Part shown: one piece after another, positions 9,486 through 19,206 of the stretch
Layout of the letters: each line of letters begins with the position of its first letter
Position numbering within the stretch: position 1 is the first letter of the stretch
Source of the DNA: Gammaproteobacteria bacterium Ga0074134
GTDB lineage: Bacteria > Pseudomonadota > Gammaproteobacteria > Ga0077554 > Ga007554
Reading direction: 5' to 3'
DNA length: 64,000 nucleotides
Assembly: GCA_001464965.1 (NCBI GenBank)
Contig: LNEJ01000062.1
Coordinates: 1 to 64,000, forward strand
The notes under the pieces: generated by a model
Database searches by the model: none
What the model was told of the DNA's origin: nothing
What the model saw: only the letters and a program-made list of their open reading frames with translations
Translations under genes and position numbers: made by a program

Positions 9486-9628
9486 AATGTTCTCAGCGGC
9501 TAGTTCTTATGGTTTGATTATATCCGCTTTTTTGCCCTGCACCCATCCGTTGCCAATGAGCTATCTGGCGCGGCCTTCAGGATAAGATTGGGGCGCAGAT
9601 ATTTGGCTGCCGCATGGCAAATTTCGGG

Positions 9629-9634
9629 TATAAT
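9629..9634 (+). promoter_or_regulatory. putative sigma70 -10 box for argG
   Basis: TATAAT preceded by GGG lies 55 bases before the argG start. No clear -35 hexamer is seen at 17 bases; TTGGCT at 9603 is too far. Confidence 0.35.
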
Positions 9635-9688
9635 TTTAGGTTTACAGTTATTTGCCGTGATGCGCTGAACAAAGCCGGGGATCGTTAC

Positions 9689-10903
9689 ATGTCTGATGTC
9701 AAAAAGGTTGTGCTCGCCTATTCCGGAGGACTCGATACCTCCGTCATTCTCAAATGGTTGCAGGATACCTATGGTTGCGAGGTGGTGACATTCACCGCCG
9801 ATATCGGCCAGGGCGAGGAACTGGAACCGGCGCGCGCCAAGGCGCAGCAGATGGGCGTCAAAGAGATTTATATTGATGACCTGCGCGAAGAGTTCGCGCG
9901 CGATTTCGTGTTCCCCATGTTCCGCGCCAATGCCATCTACGAAGGTGAATATCTGCTCGGCACCTCCATCGCCCGGCCTCTGATCGCCAAGCGCCAGATT
10001 GAAATCGCCAGGCAGACCGGCGCCGATGCCGTGTCCCACGGCGCAACCGGCAAGGGCAACGATCAGGTGCGTTTCGAGCTCGGTTATTACGCGCTCAAAC
10101 CCGACGTGCGTGTTATCGCACCGTGGCGCGAATGGGATCTCACCTCGCGCGAAAAACTGCTCGCCTATGCAGAAAAGCATGGTATTCCGGTTGAAATGAA
10201 ACGCGGCAAGAAATCGCCGTATTCCATGGACGCCAACCTGCTGCACATATCCTATGAGGGCGGTGTTCTGGAGGATCCGTGGGCGGAGGCCGAAGAGGAT
10301 ATGTGGCGCTGGTCAGTGGCCCCCGAAAAGGCGCCGGACAAACCTGCCTATGTTGAATTAACCTATGCGTGCGGCGACATCGTCGCCATCAATGGCGAGA
10401 ACATGAGTCCGGCCACCGTGCTGGCCACACTGAATCGCATGGGTAATGAAAATGGTATTGGCCGCCTCGATATCGTCGAGAACCGCTATGTCGGCATGAA
10501 GTCGCGCGGCTGCTACGAGACGCCCGGCGGCACCATCATGCTCAAGGCGCATCGCGCCATCGAATCCATCACGCTGGACCGCGAAGTCGCCCATCTCAAG
10601 GATGAGCTGATGCCGCGCTACGCCAGCCTGATCTACACCGGCTACTGGTGGAGTCCAGAGCGCAAGATGCTGCAACAGATGATCGACGCCTCGCAGGCCG
10701 GCGTCAACGGCGTGGTGCGGGTCAAACTTTACAAGGGCAATGTCAGCGTGGTGGGCCGCAAGTCAGATAGCGACTCACTGTTCGACCCCACCATCGCCAC
10801 ATTCGAGGACGACGCGGGGGCCTACAATCAGGCCGATGCGGCCGGGTTTATCAAGCTGAATGCTCTGCGCATGCGTATTGCTGCGCGGCTGCGAAAGGGT
10901 TAA
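9689..10903 (+). CDS. argG: argininosuccinate synthase
   Basis: The 404-residue enzyme joins citrulline and aspartate with ATP, the penultimate step of arginine synthesis. The N-terminal PP-loop [25 protein letters not shown] and the C-terminal [10 protein letters not shown] are all present, and the length is normal. The start at 9689 is set by homology: the signature begins ten residues in. ppnP follows after 12 bases. Confidence 0.98.
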   Translation: MSDVKKVVLAYSGGLDTSVILKWLQDTYGCEVVTFTADIGQGEELEPARAKAQQMGVKEIYIDDLREEFARDFVFPMFRANAIYEGEYLLGTSIARPLIAKRQIEIARQTGADAVSHGATGKGNDQVRFELGYYALKPDVRVIAPWREWDLTSREKLLAYAEKHGIPVEMKRGKKSPYSMDANLLHISYEGGVLEDPWAEAEEDMWRWSVAPEKAPDKPAYVELTYACGDIVAINGENMSPATVLATLNRMGNENGIGRLDIVENRYVGMKSRGCYETPGGTIMLKAHRAIESITLDREVAHLKDELMPRYASLIYTGYWWSPERKMLQQMIDASQAGVNGVVRVKLYKGNVSVVGRKSDSDSLFDPTIATFEDDAGAYNQADAAGFIKLNALRMRIAARLRKG

Positions 10904-10915
10904 AAAGGATAGAAT

Positions 10916-11230
10916 ATGACCAGTTTCAAAAACGTCGAAGTTACCAAGAAGGCCAACGTCTACCACGGCGGCAAGGTCACCAGCCGCTCGATCATCACGC
11001 CTGAAGGCGAGATGAAAACGTTGGGCGTCATGCTGCCCGGCACCTACCGCTTCAGCACCCAGGCGCCGGAGGTGATGGAAGTCACCCAGGGCCGCTGCCG
11101 CGTCAAGCTCGCCGGTGATCAGGCGTGGACCGATTACGAAGCCGGCCAGAGCTTCAATGTTCCGGCCAATTCGCATTTCGAAATCGAAGTGGATGACCTG
11201 CTGGATTATGTCTGTCATTTCGAGGCGTAA
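10916..11230 (+). CDS. ppnP: pyrimidine/purine nucleoside phosphorylase PpnP (YaiE/UPF0345)
   Basis: The 104-residue cupin-fold enzyme phosphorolyses a broad range of nucleosides. The motifs SRSIITPEGEMKTLGVMLPGTYRF and GQSFNVPANSHFEI are characteristic of the family and the length is typical. The gene lies 12 bases downstream of argG and probably shares its transcript. Confidence 0.92.
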   Translation: MTSFKNVEVTKKANVYHGGKVTSRSIITPEGEMKTLGVMLPGTYRFSTQAPEVMEVTQGRCRVKLAGDQAWTDYEAGQSFNVPANSHFEIEVDDLLDYVCHFEA

Positions 11231-11312
11231 TAGGGCCACACGAAAATGACGGGGGGATAAACAACGCCGAAGGGTTACGCGGCCCGGCCCCCGCGCGCGC
11301 CTTCGGCAGCCC

Positions 11313-12101
11313 CTACTCCGCCGCCTTGCGATACCAGCTCAATGCCTGCACCTCATCCTTGGGAACGCCCCGGCCATCGGCATACATGTTGCCAAGATTG
11401 ATTTGCGCTGCGGCGATGCCCTGCTCGGCCGCCTTGCGGTACCACTGAACAGCCTGCACGTCATCCTTGGGAACGCCCCGGCCGCTTGCATACATGCTAC
11501 CCAGATTATTTTGGGCAGCCGCCAACCCTTGCTCGGCAGCGTTTTGGTACCAATATACGGCCTCCGCATCATCCCTGGGCACGCCGCGGCCTTCCGCGTA
11601 TCGGCTGCCAAGATTGTATTGCGCCTCGGCAATCCCCTGCTCGGCAGCTTTGAGATACCATTTTACGGCCTCGGCATCATCCTGCGGTACAGCCCGCCCC
11701 CTGGCATAAATAACGCCAAGATTGTACTGCGCGTCGGCATACCCTTGCCCGGCGGACATTTGATACCATTTCAAAGCCTGGAGATCATCCTTGGGGACGC
11801 CATGGCCATTTGCGTACATCACCCCCAGCACAAACTGGGATTGGGCGTCACCTCCCTCGGCAGCCTTGTGATACCAACGTACAGCCTGTCCTACGTCTTT
11901 GGTAACTCCCAAACCACTGGCATACATACCGGCAATCAACCCTTGCGCCCTGGCATCCTCCTGTAACGCAACATCGGAAAACTCCTTGAACGCCTGTTTA
12001 TAGTCTTCTGCCTCATAAGCTGCGACACCGGCATTAAAATCCGCCGTGGCGTTTAGTGAAAAAGCCAGCAACAGTGTCATTGCCAAAGTGGGTTTGATCA
12101 T
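11313..12101 (-). CDS. secreted Sel1-repeat protein
   Basis: The 262-residue protein has a signal peptide ending near LNATA and then about six Sel1/TPR-like repeats of 36 residues, with consensus VPKDDxQAxxWYxKAAEQGxAxAQxNLGxMYAxGRG. The DNA is correspondingly repetitive, with a 108-base period. Start ATG 12101 follows GGGGA at good spacing; an ATG two codons earlier lies too close to it. Sel1 proteins mediate protein-protein contacts; no enzymatic domain is present. Confidence 0.85.
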   Translation of the reverse strand: MIKPTLAMTLLLAFSLNATADFNAGVAAYEAEDYKQAFKEFSDVALQEDARAQGLIAGMYASGLGVTKDVGQAVRWYHKAAEGGDAQSQFVLGVMYANGHGVPKDDLQALKWYQMSAGQGYADAQYNLGVIYARGRAVPQDDAEAVKWYLKAAEQGIAEAQYNLGSRYAEGRGVPRDDAEAVYWYQNAAEQGLAAAQNNLGSMYASGRGVPKDDVQAVQWYRKAAEQGIAAAQINLGNMYADGRGVPKDEVQALSWYRKAAE

Positions 12102-12166
12102 TGCCATTCCCCGTACCTGATGGATAACCGCCATGTTTTTTATGATCCCAAAAACTCCAAGACCTC

Positions 12167-13624
12167 TCAATAGAACGAAGGTTTCGGCCAGATAATCGGG
12201 CGATAGCCACTGCATGCACTGGTGTAAAATGTGCGCAGCACCCGCCCACTCTCCATACGCGCCTCGATGGGAGGAAGAGAAGAACAACGCTCAAACGCCT
12301 GCGCAAGCTCGGCGGGAAGTGATGGGTCAGTGTTGATGTAGACGCCGTTGCGCCCCGCCTCGCGGTCGATGCTGGGCCACAGGTCATGCTGATTGAAACG
12401 CCGCCCAGCGTTCCCGGCGACATACACCGGAATACGGCGCGGCCAGTAATAAGCCAGTTCAGCGGCCAGCTCGTAAGAGCTTGTCAGAATAAAATCAGCT
12501 TCTCCAGCCTGCATACCAACTTTTTCAATAGGCTGCCGCCATGTCTTCGCACTTTTAAACGGTTCCGGCAAACCGAACGTGGAGGGAAAGTAGGCGGCAA
12601 CTGTGAGCGCGGCGCCTAGCCCCATGCCGAAATACAGCACGCGGCGCTTGATCCTTGAAAATGCGGGAATATGCCCTGCGAACAGTATCAACAGGCCGAT
12701 ATAGCTGGGAGCAGACCAGTTCAATTGCACCTTCGCGCTGAGCGCCTTGACGACAAAAAAACCAATCCAGCACAGCGACAGCCACCAGAGAAAGCGCTGA
12801 TCTTCAGCCACCGGCGGACGCCATAACACGCCAAGCGCAAGCAGCACGACAATGGGCGACAGCGCCAGCACCTGCCCGCCGATGAAATCGGCAATGTATT
12901 TCGCCGACCATCCCTCGTTTTTCACATGCCCCATTTCATGGCGGAACATGACCCAATCATGGCTGGCATTCCATAGCAGCACAGGACTCATCAACACCAG
13001 CATTATCAATAATGCTCCCCATAGGTGCGGGCTTTTTAAATGCCGCCAGAGCCGCGGCCTGAGCAACACCATCAGGCCGATGAAAAACGGCAGCAGGCCG
13101 ATGCTGAGTTTAGTCAGCGCGCCTATGCCCACCGCCGCCCCCAATCCGTACCAGGCACGTGGCCGATCCTTGAACAAGGCACGGTAGGCGGCCCACAACC
13201 CCCACGTCCAGCATACGAACAGGAAAACGTCAGTGGTCATCACCAGGCCAAGGGTGAAATACAGCGGCGTGAACAGCGTGAGCAGCACCGCCCACCATGC
13301 CGCGGCACGGCTCCCCCAGACATCGCGGGCAAAGGCAAAAACCAGTGCCAGCAACACGCCATGGGCCAGCCAGCCGAACAGGCGCGTTTGCCATTCACCA
13401 TGACCAAACAGGGCCTCGGACAAGGCGATCAGCCATGCGACCAGCGGCCCCTTGGAGTAGTAACTCCAGTCGAGCTGCTGCGACCACTCCCAATACTGGG
13501 CCTCATCGTAGTGGAGGTCGAAACCCGCCGCCCGTACCAGCCAAGCCTTGAGGCCAATCAGCGCGACGGCCAGCGCGGCAAGCAGCCACGCATCTGTGCC
13601 GTCGCGTCGCTTATCAGGCAGCAT
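12167..13624 (-). CDS. GT39-family membrane glycosyltransferase (ArnT/PMT-like)
   Basis: The 485-residue polytopic membrane protein is of the dolichyl-phosphate-mannose/ArnT type. The acidic catalytic motif is in FDLHYDEAQYWEW, and SYYSKGPLVAWLI follows, both at the expected place after the first transmembrane segment. About ten further hydrophobic segments and a soluble C-terminal domain complete the fold. It transfers a sugar from a polyprenyl-phosphate donor. The adjacent GT2 gene, 2 bases upstream, would make that donor. Confidence 0.88.
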   Translation of the reverse strand: MLPDKRRDGTDAWLLAALAVALIGLKAWLVRAAGFDLHYDEAQYWEWSQQLDWSYYSKGPLVAWLIALSEALFGHGEWQTRLFGWLAHGVLLALVFAFARDVWGSRAAAWWAVLLTLFTPLYFTLGLVMTTDVFLFVCWTWGLWAAYRALFKDRPRAWYGLGAAVGIGALTKLSIGLLPFFIGLMVLLRPRLWRHLKSPHLWGALLIMLVLMSPVLLWNASHDWVMFRHEMGHVKNEGWSAKYIADFIGGQVLALSPIVVLLALGVLWRPPVAEDQRFLWWLSLCWIGFFVVKALSAKVQLNWSAPSYIGLLILFAGHIPAFSRIKRRVLYFGMGLGAALTVAAYFPSTFGLPEPFKSAKTWRQPIEKVGMQAGEADFILTSSYELAAELAYYWPRRIPVYVAGNAGRRFNQHDLWPSIDREAGRNGVYINTDPSLPAELAQAFERCSSLPPIEARMESGRVLRTFYTSACSGYRPIIWPKPSFY

Positions 13625-13626
13625 AA

Positions 13627-14658
13627 TCAGGCGGGGCGTTTCCAGTCCACATCGGAGGCACTGGCTACGGCCTGTGCATTGCGCACAACATAGGAACGCG
13701 TGTTGCTGGATTCAAAATAAGTGCGCGCAATCAGCTCGCTCAACACGCCGGTGGTGAAGAACTGCACCGCCACGACGACAAACAACACACCGGCCATGAG
13801 CAAGGGCCGCGCGCCGATGTCCTCCCCCAGGAAAACTTTGACAATAAACAGATAGCCCAGAATCAGCGCACCCAGCGCGCCGAAGATGAAGCCAAACTGG
13901 CCGAAGAAGTGGCCGGGGCGGCTTTTGTAGCGCATGAAGAAATACACCGACAGCAGATCGAGGATGACGCGGAAGGTGCGGGAAATACCGTATTTCGACT
14001 CACCGAACTGCCGCGCATGGTGATGCACCACCTCCTCCTTGATGCGTGATGGCGCGGTGCTCGCCGCAAGCCAGGCCGGGATGAAGCGGTGCATCTCACC
14101 GTACAGACGTACCGTTTTGAGGAGATCGGCACGGAACACCTTCAAACTGCAGCCGTAATCGTGCAAGTGGACTTGCGTGATACGCCGGATCAGGCGATTG
14201 GCGATGCGGGAAGGAATCTTGCGCAGCCACAAACCGTCCTTGCGATTCTTGCGCCATCCCGCAACCAGGTCCAGATCCTCGTTCAGCAGGCGATCCACCA
14301 TACGCGGGATGTCGATGGGATCGTTTTGCAGGTCACCGTCCATCATGGCGATCACATCACCGCGCGCCGCGTCGATACCCGCCTGCATGGCGGCGGTCTG
14401 GCCAAAATTGCGCTGCAAATTCACCACTCGCACATGCGTGCCATAGTGCTCTTGGGCCTTGCGCATCTGCTGTTCCGTGCTGTCGGCGCTGCCGTCATTC
14501 ACCAGGATCAGCTCCCAGGGGTGTGAATAACCCCGCAGCGCCTCATGCACGCGCGCCGCCATAGGTGCGACGTTGAGCTCCTCGTTGTACATGGGGATCA
14601 CCAGCGAGAGGCGATGCGGCTGGCTGAGTGGTAGTGTAACTTGTTCAGTGGATGTCAT
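13627..14658 (-). CDS. GT2 polyprenyl-phosphate sugar transferase (DPM1/ArnC-like)
   Basis: The 343-residue protein has a GT-A domain starting SLVIPMYNEELNVAPM, with the DxD-type motif MMDGDLQNDP and the QRNFGQTAAMQAG signature. Two C-terminal membrane segments follow. This is the architecture of polyprenyl-phosphate mannosyl-, glucosyl- or aminoarabinosyl-transferases. It lies in a minus-strand operon with a GT39 enzyme that would use its product, a PAP2 phosphatase and a flippase-like protein. Confidence 0.9.
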   Translation of the reverse strand: MTSTEQVTLPLSQPHRLSLVIPMYNEELNVAPMAARVHEALRGYSHPWELILVNDGSADSTEQQMRKAQEHYGTHVRVVNLQRNFGQTAAMQAGIDAARGDVIAMMDGDLQNDPIDIPRMVDRLLNEDLDLVAGWRKNRKDGLWLRKIPSRIANRLIRRITQVHLHDYGCSLKVFRADLLKTVRLYGEMHRFIPAWLAASTAPSRIKEEVVHHHARQFGESKYGISRTFRVILDLLSVYFFMRYKSRPGHFFGQFGFIFGALGALILGYLFIVKVFLGEDIGARPLLMAGVLFVVVAVQFFTTGVLSELIARTYFESSNTRSYVVRNAQAVASASDVDWKRPA

Positions 14659-14691
14659 TGAGAGCGCTTGCCATTGTACCCGTGAAGGGCA

Positions 14692-15273
14692 TCACGAGGA
14701 TTTCCGCCTCGCGGATCGAATACGTTGCATGAAAGCGCAATAGTTTAACCCAATCCACGCGCCGAGGCAGCCTATTGTAGTGCCGATGGCAGCCCCGGCG
14801 AGCACCTGACCGGGATAATGCACCCCTAGATAGATGCGGGAAAGCCCCACCAGCAAGGCGACCGTGAACACTCCAGCCACCCACGCCCGGGAGCGCATCA
14901 TGAAACTCAAGAAGGCCGCCGCCGCGAAAAAATTCAGTGAATGATTGGAGGGCATCCCGCTCAAATTATCGCCGCAGGCAACGCCAGGCGCGTGGCCCGG
15001 CTGGCGCACCAGTTCATGGATCGAGAAACACGGGCGCGGCTGTTCAGCCAGATGTTTGATGAGGTTGCCCAAAACATCGCCCACACCCACCACCAGCACC
15101 AGCACCAGCCAGAGCTTGACGCCATCCTTGCCAAAACGCCACGCGAAAAACAGCAGCAGCAGCCCGGCCAGCGGAAAGGCAAAGCCCGCACGCTCGGATA
15201 CCCAGCCGAAAAAGACATCCAGCCAGGGATGCGCCCAGCCCTGATTGACACCCAGCAACAGTGTCTCATCCAT
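14692..15273 (-). CDS. PAP2-family phosphatase (possible undecaprenyl-diphosphatase)
   Basis: The 193-residue membrane phosphatase shows the three PAP2 motifs: KHLAEQPRP, GMPSNHS and SRIYLGVHYPGQ. In the third motif the usual aspartate four residues after His is Gln. The family dephosphorylates lipid pyrophosphates and phosphatidic acid. Here the glycosyltransferase neighbours suggest recycling of polyprenyl carriers. It overlaps the upstream flippase-like gene by 8 bases. Confidence 0.88.
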   Translation of the reverse strand: MDETLLLGVNQGWAHPWLDVFFGWVSERAGFAFPLAGLLLLFFAWRFGKDGVKLWLVLVLVVGVGDVLGNLIKHLAEQPRPCFSIHELVRQPGHAPGVACGDNLSGMPSNHSLNFFAAAAFLSFMMRSRAWVAGVFTVALLVGLSRIYLGVHYPGQVLAGAAIGTTIGCLGAWIGLNYCAFMQRIRSARRKSS

Positions 15274-16258
15274 GGGCCTTCTTGCCCCCCATCAATAGAC
15301 TGAACGCGCCGCCAATTAGCGTAGACCCCAGCAAAAACAGGTGCAGATTGACCGCCGCCGGCAGCGCATTTTGCGCCGTGACGCCATACGGCAACAACCC
15401 GGCGACCACTCCCGCCTCATAGGTGCCCATGCCCGCCACGCCATGGATGGGCAGCACGCTGGTGAGGTCTCCCGCAATCGCCCCCATCAGCGCCCCGGCA
15501 CCTGATACGTCCATAAACAGCGACAACACCCAGGCAAACACGCCCAGCTTGACCACCCAGGTGATCACCGTCCACGCCCAGGCGCGCCAGAAGGCACGAG
15601 GGGTCTGAGGCAAACTCGTCAACGCCTTTTTCAAAAGTTCCTTGATACGGCCCGGCCGATCATGCAAGAGGCGCTGCCAGCGGCCGCTCCCCCAGAACAG
15701 CAGGATGGGCAATACCATCCACGCCAATAGCAGGGCCATCATCAGCGGAATATTCCACGCAAATGCCGCCACCAGGGCGCACGCCCCCAAGGTGTGTAAA
15801 TCCAGCAGACGAAACCAAAACAAAGCGGGTATCGAACGCACCACAGGCACATCAAAATGGCGTGCCATCAACACCGGGAAGCTGATCTCACCGGTGCGCA
15901 TCGGCAGCAGATTGTTGAGCAGATTGTGCTGCAGCATCACCTTGAAACACAGCACGAATGCACCCTGCATCTCGCTGTGGAAATAGTCATAAAGTCGCAC
16001 CGCCCGCGTCCAATAGCTGACGAATGCCAAAATCACGGCGACAAGTATTTGGCTGAGCGGCAACGTCCCCCACGGTGCGAGCAGGCGCCCCCAGCCGAAA
16101 TAGGCCTCCACAAATACCAGAAAGGCGCCAAAGACAACGATCCCCACCAAACGTTGAACGCGAGGTTGAGACCATAATGTGCGAATTGACAAGGAATTTG
16201 CTTTCACGGACGCCAGTATACCGGAATGCAGGAGGCGTAGCTCCCCAAGCATTGGCAT
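15266..16258 (-). CDS. flippase-like integral membrane protein (LPG-synthase TM domain, UPF0104)
   Basis: The 330-residue protein has about eight hydrophobic segments with the family motifs MRTGEISFPVLMARHF and LTSVLPIHGVAGMGTYEAGV. It belongs to the AglD/MprF N-domain superfamily of lipid flippase-like proteins. The start is uncertain: ATG 16258 is listed, but GTG 16201 would also leave the whole domain intact. It is first in the operon with PAP2, GT2 and GT39, fitting translocation of a lipid-linked sugar. Confidence 0.8.
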   Translation of the reverse strand: MPMLGELRLLHSGILASVKANSLSIRTLWSQPRVQRLVGIVVFGAFLVFVEAYFGWGRLLAPWGTLPLSQILVAVILAFVSYWTRAVRLYDYFHSEMQGAFVLCFKVMLQHNLLNNLLPMRTGEISFPVLMARHFDVPVVRSIPALFWFRLLDLHTLGACALVAAFAWNIPLMMALLLAWMVLPILLFWGSGRWQRLLHDRPGRIKELLKKALTSLPQTPRAFWRAWAWTVITWVVKLGVFAWVLSLFMDVSGAGALMGAIAGDLTSVLPIHGVAGMGTYEAGVVAGLLPYGVTAQNALPAAVNLHLFLLGSTLIGGAFSLLMGGKKAHG

Positions 16259-16416
16259 AGTCTCTGCATCAACTATGATGAAGTCGTTTGGAACAGCCAG
16301 CACACCCTGATTGCCGCCTTGCTTTGCCCCTTCAGGAGCACCGGACAACCGCTTGCCGGTATATCGCTAGGCCGTAGACACCAGAAGCGGGGTCTCTTAG
16401 AAGGATGGAACGTATC

Positions 16417-16563
16417 ATGTTTGAATTACTGGCTGAAACCGTAGTGATATCATTCGCTTTTGGCGGCGTTGTAGGGGCTTTGGTCGCTATTGGCCTGCGC
16501 GACAAAAAGAAAGCGGCGGCAAGTTCAAGCTCGCAGCAAGAAGACACTCAGGAAACATTCTGA
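16417..16563 (+). CDS. 48-residue single-pass membrane microprotein
   Basis: An ATG at 16417 is preceded by AAGGATGGA at workable spacing. It opens a 48-codon frame: a hydrophobic helix (VVISFAFGGVVGALVAIGL), a basic stop-transfer RDKKK and a Ser/Gln/Glu-rich tail ending QETF. An earlier in-frame ATG at 16405 lies on top of the Shine-Dalgarno sequence. The function is unknown. The clean signal-anchor layout and ribosome site argue that it is real. Confidence 0.55.
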   Translation: MFELLAETVVISFAFGGVVGALVAIGLRDKKKAAASSSSQQEDTQETF

Positions 16564-16573
16564 GGCCTGAACG

Positions 16574-17104
16574 CTAACCCTGCTGGTGCCGGTTTTTGAG
16601 CGCCACATAATGCGCTGCCGAGTATTCGAAATAGGCCAGTTCGTCCTCCGTGAGCGGACGCACCTTTTTCACCGGGCTGCCCAGCCACAGATAGCCGCTC
16701 TCCAGTTCTTTGCCGGGTGGCACCAGGCTGCCTGCGCCCAGCAGCACCCGAGAACGGATGATGGCGCCGTCCAGCACCGTGGAGCCCATGCCGATCAGCG
16801 CGAAATCCTCGACTGTGCAGCCGTGCAGGATAACGCGGTGGCCAACGGTGACATCACTGCCGATGATGGCCGGATGTCCGCCCGGCGTAAAGCGGTTGGG
16901 CTGGGTGACATGCAGCACCGAGCCGTCCTGGATATTGCTGCGCGCACCGATCACGATGCGGTGCACATCGCCGCGCGCCACCACCATTGGCCACAGTGAC
17001 GCATCTTCACCGATGGTTACATCGCCGATGACCAGCGCGGCATCATCGACAAACGCACCCGCCGCGATGGCTGGATTAACATTCTGGTAGGAACGTATCG
17101 CCAT
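16574..17104 (-). CDS. gamma-class carbonic anhydrase-like protein (YrdA family)
   Basis: The 176-residue left-handed beta-helix protein has hexapeptide repeats (VIGDVTIGEDASLWPMVVARGDV, IGARSNIQDGSVLHV, IGSDVTVGHRVILHGC). Its metal-ligand histidines are in SVLHV and GHRVILHG. Homologues bind zinc; carbonic anhydrase activity is not proven for all of them. It lies 7 bases downstream of the peroxiredoxin-like gene on the same strand. Confidence 0.9.
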   Translation of the reverse strand: MAIRSYQNVNPAIAAGAFVDDAALVIGDVTIGEDASLWPMVVARGDVHRIVIGARSNIQDGSVLHVTQPNRFTPGGHPAIIGSDVTVGHRVILHGCTVEDFALIGMGSTVLDGAIIRSRVLLGAGSLVPPGKELESGYLWLGSPVKKVRPLTEDELAYFEYSAAHYVALKNRHQQG

Positions 17105-17111
17105 TGAGCGC

Positions 17112-17669
17112 TTACGCCTCCGTTTTCCACTTGATCGAACACCCCATGCTGGGAATCTGCTCGCGCGGGCCTTGGCCGGTGAGCGCCACTTGTTTCATCC
17201 CCTCAAACAGGTCACGCCGGGCTTCTGGCGCGGCCTCCTTGCGGCTGGCGTCGAGACGGCCGCGATACTGGAGCTTGAGACCGGCGTTATAGCCAAAAAA
17301 ATCCGGCGTGCAGACCGCGCCATAGGCCTTGGCGATTTCCTGGGTTTCATCCACCAGATAGGGAAACGAAAAACCGTATTCGCCCGCGACCTTTTGCATA
17401 TTCTCGAACGAATCCTCGGGGTATTCCGTGGCGTCGTTGGACATGATGGCGACGCTCTTGGCCCCGTAATCCAGCAACTCCCGCGTATCGCGCACAATCC
17501 GCTCCATCACGGCCTTGACGTAAGGGCAGTGGTTACAGATGAACATCACCAGCAGCCCCTTCTCGCCAGCACACTCTGCAAGCGTCCAAATCTTGCCATC
17601 AATGCCCGGCAGCGCAAAATCAATCGCAGGCTGATCAAAATCACACACTGGGGTTTCGAGACGTACCAT
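17112..17669 (-). CDS. thioredoxin-fold peroxiredoxin-like protein
   Basis: The 185-residue AhpC/TSA-type domain carries the motif FICNHCPYVKAV, a CxxCP redox site characteristic of this cytosolic 'thioredoxin family' group. The downstream part (VAIMSNDATEYPEDSFENM, YGAVCTPDFF) matches the same group. Start ATG 17669 follows GGAGGAA; the longer frame would add 19 residues with no homology. It probably reduces peroxides or disulfides; the substrate is unknown. Confidence 0.85.
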   Translation of the reverse strand: MVRLETPVCDFDQPAIDFALPGIDGKIWTLAECAGEKGLLVMFICNHCPYVKAVMERIVRDTRELLDYGAKSVAIMSNDATEYPEDSFENMQKVAGEYGFSFPYLVDETQEIAKAYGAVCTPDFFGYNAGLKLQYRGRLDASRKEAAPEARRDLFEGMKQVALTGQGPREQIPSMGCSIKWKTEA

Positions 17670-17797
17670 TTGAAGAAATTCCTCCACGTTTACAGGGATA
17701 ATCTGCCGCTTTGCGCATACAAGCACATTGTTAGACGGCCAAGCTCAAGTTACACTATACCGGATATTCTAGCGCTACTTGAGAGGAACGGCCACGC

Positions 17798-18961
17798 ATG
17801 TCAAGCAATAACTATTTGTTCACGTCTGAATCAGTCTCCGAAGGCCATCCCGACAAAGTCGCGGATCAGGTTTCGGACGCCATTCTGGACGCCATTCTCA
17901 CCCAGGATCGCACCGCGCGCGTGGCCTGTGAAACGCTGGTGAAAACCGGCATGGTGATGATCGCCGGGGAAATCACTACGTCCGCCTGGGTAGACATGGA
18001 AAATGTGGTGCGCCAGACCGTCAAGAATATAGGGTACGACAACCCCGCAATGGGCTTCGACTGGGAATCGTGCGCAGTGCTCACCGCCATTGGTAAACAG
18101 TCGGTGGACATCGCCCAAGGCGTGGATGAAACAGAAGGTCACGAACAGGGCGCAGGCGACCAAGGCCTGATGTTTGGCTACGCCAGCAATGAAACAGACG
18201 TTTTGATGCCCGCCCCCATCACCTACGCGCACCGTCTCGTGCATCGCCAGGCGCATATGCGCAAGAATGGCGTGCTGCACTGGCTGCGCCCCGATGCCAA
18301 GAGTCAGGTGACGTTCCGTTATGAAAACCACAAGCCGGTCGGCATCGACGCCGTGGTGCTGTCCACCCAGCACTCGCCGGACATCAAACACAGCGACCTC
18401 ATAGAAGCTGTGATGGAAGAGATTATCAAGCCGGTACTACCCGCCGAATGGCTGGACAAGAACACCCGCTACTTCATCAATCCCACGGGACGCTTCGTGA
18501 TCGGCGGGCCGGTCGGCGATTGCGGCCTGACCGGGCGCAAGATCATCGTGGACAGCTACGGCGGCATGGGCCGTCACGGCGGTGGCTGCTTCTCGGGCAA
18601 GGATCCCACCAAGGTAGATCGTTCCGGCGCCTATGCGGGCCGCTATGTCGCCAAGAACATCGTCGCCGCCGGCTTGGCCGAGCGTTGCGAGATCCAGATC
18701 TCCTATGCCATCGGTGTCGCCGAGCCGACCTCCATCACGGTGGATACCTTCGGCACCGGCAAGATTTCCGATGAGAAAATCACCAAACTGGTACGCGAGC
18801 ATTTCGACCTGCGCCCCAAGGGCATCATCAAGATGCTCGATCTGCTGCGCCCGATCTATACCCAGACCGCCGCCTATGGTCACTTCGGACGCACCGAAGC
18901 CGCACTGACCTGGGAACGCACCGACAAGGCCGCGGCCTTGCAGGCCGCCGCGGGGGTTTGA
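17798..18961 (+). CDS. metK: S-adenosylmethionine synthase
   Basis: The 387-residue enzyme makes SAM from methionine and ATP. Signatures are [29 protein letters not shown], the P-loop-like [18 protein letters not shown] and the C-terminal GHFGR. GAGAGGA lies upstream of the start. It heads a SAM-cycle cluster with ahcY and metF on the same strand, separated by a repeat and a riboswitch. Confidence 0.98.
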   Translation: MSSNNYLFTSESVSEGHPDKVADQVSDAILDAILTQDRTARVACETLVKTGMVMIAGEITTSAWVDMENVVRQTVKNIGYDNPAMGFDWESCAVLTAIGKQSVDIAQGVDETEGHEQGAGDQGLMFGYASNETDVLMPAPITYAHRLVHRQAHMRKNGVLHWLRPDAKSQVTFRYENHKPVGIDAVVLSTQHSPDIKHSDLIEAVMEEIIKPVLPAEWLDKNTRYFINPTGRFVIGGPVGDCGLTGRKIIVDSYGGMGRHGGGCFSGKDPTKVDRSGAYAGRYVAKNIVAAGLAERCEIQISYAIGVAEPTSITVDTFGTGKISDEKITKLVREHFDLRPKGIIKMLDLLRPIYTQTAAYGHFGRTEAALTWERTDKAAALQAAAGV

Positions 18962-18992
18962 TTGCGATTGGGGGTTTAGGGGAACTTAGCAC

Positions 18993-19048
18993 GTAGGGTG
19001 CGCCATGCGCACCATTCATTTTTGCGTGGTGCGCACGGCGCACCCTAC
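18993..19048. repeat. palindromic REP-like element, GTAGGGTGCG family, copy 2
   Basis: GTAGGGTGCGCC-atgcgcacc...ggtgcgc-acGGCGCACCCTAC is an imperfect hairpin between metK and the ahcY riboswitch. It may also act as a transcript end for metK. Confidence 0.85.
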
Positions 19049-19120
19049 ATATGCCCTTTAAAAAGGCATAAACAATAGTTTTTCAGGTGCCGCCGCACAC
19101 ACGGCGGCTTATAGCTTTCT

Positions 19121-19193
19121 TCGAGGAGCGTTGCGACAGGATAATCCTGCCAGGCTCGGAGCAAAGTCATCATGTTACAAACGGCGCTCGTTC
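19121..19193 (+). promoter_or_regulatory. S-adenosylhomocysteine (SAH) riboswitch
   Basis: The leader of ahcY contains CGAGGAGCGTTGCGAC, then a short AGGATAATCCT hairpin, CCAGGCTCG and finally AACGGCGCTCG. The first and last blocks pair (GAGCG/CGCTC) and the CGAG/CTCG block can form the pseudoknot. This order and the downstream gene match the SAH riboswitch class (RF01057), which switches on ahcY when SAH accumulates. A GC-rich hairpin (GCCGCCG/CGGCGGC, 19089-19108) precedes it. Confidence 0.88.
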
Positions 19194-19206
19194 ATAGTAT
19201 GGAGCA

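Noticed and set aside
11313-12101. 108-base periodicity considered as a CRISPR or tandem DNA repeat
   Set aside because: It is the coding repeat of Sel1 motifs in frame; no spacers.
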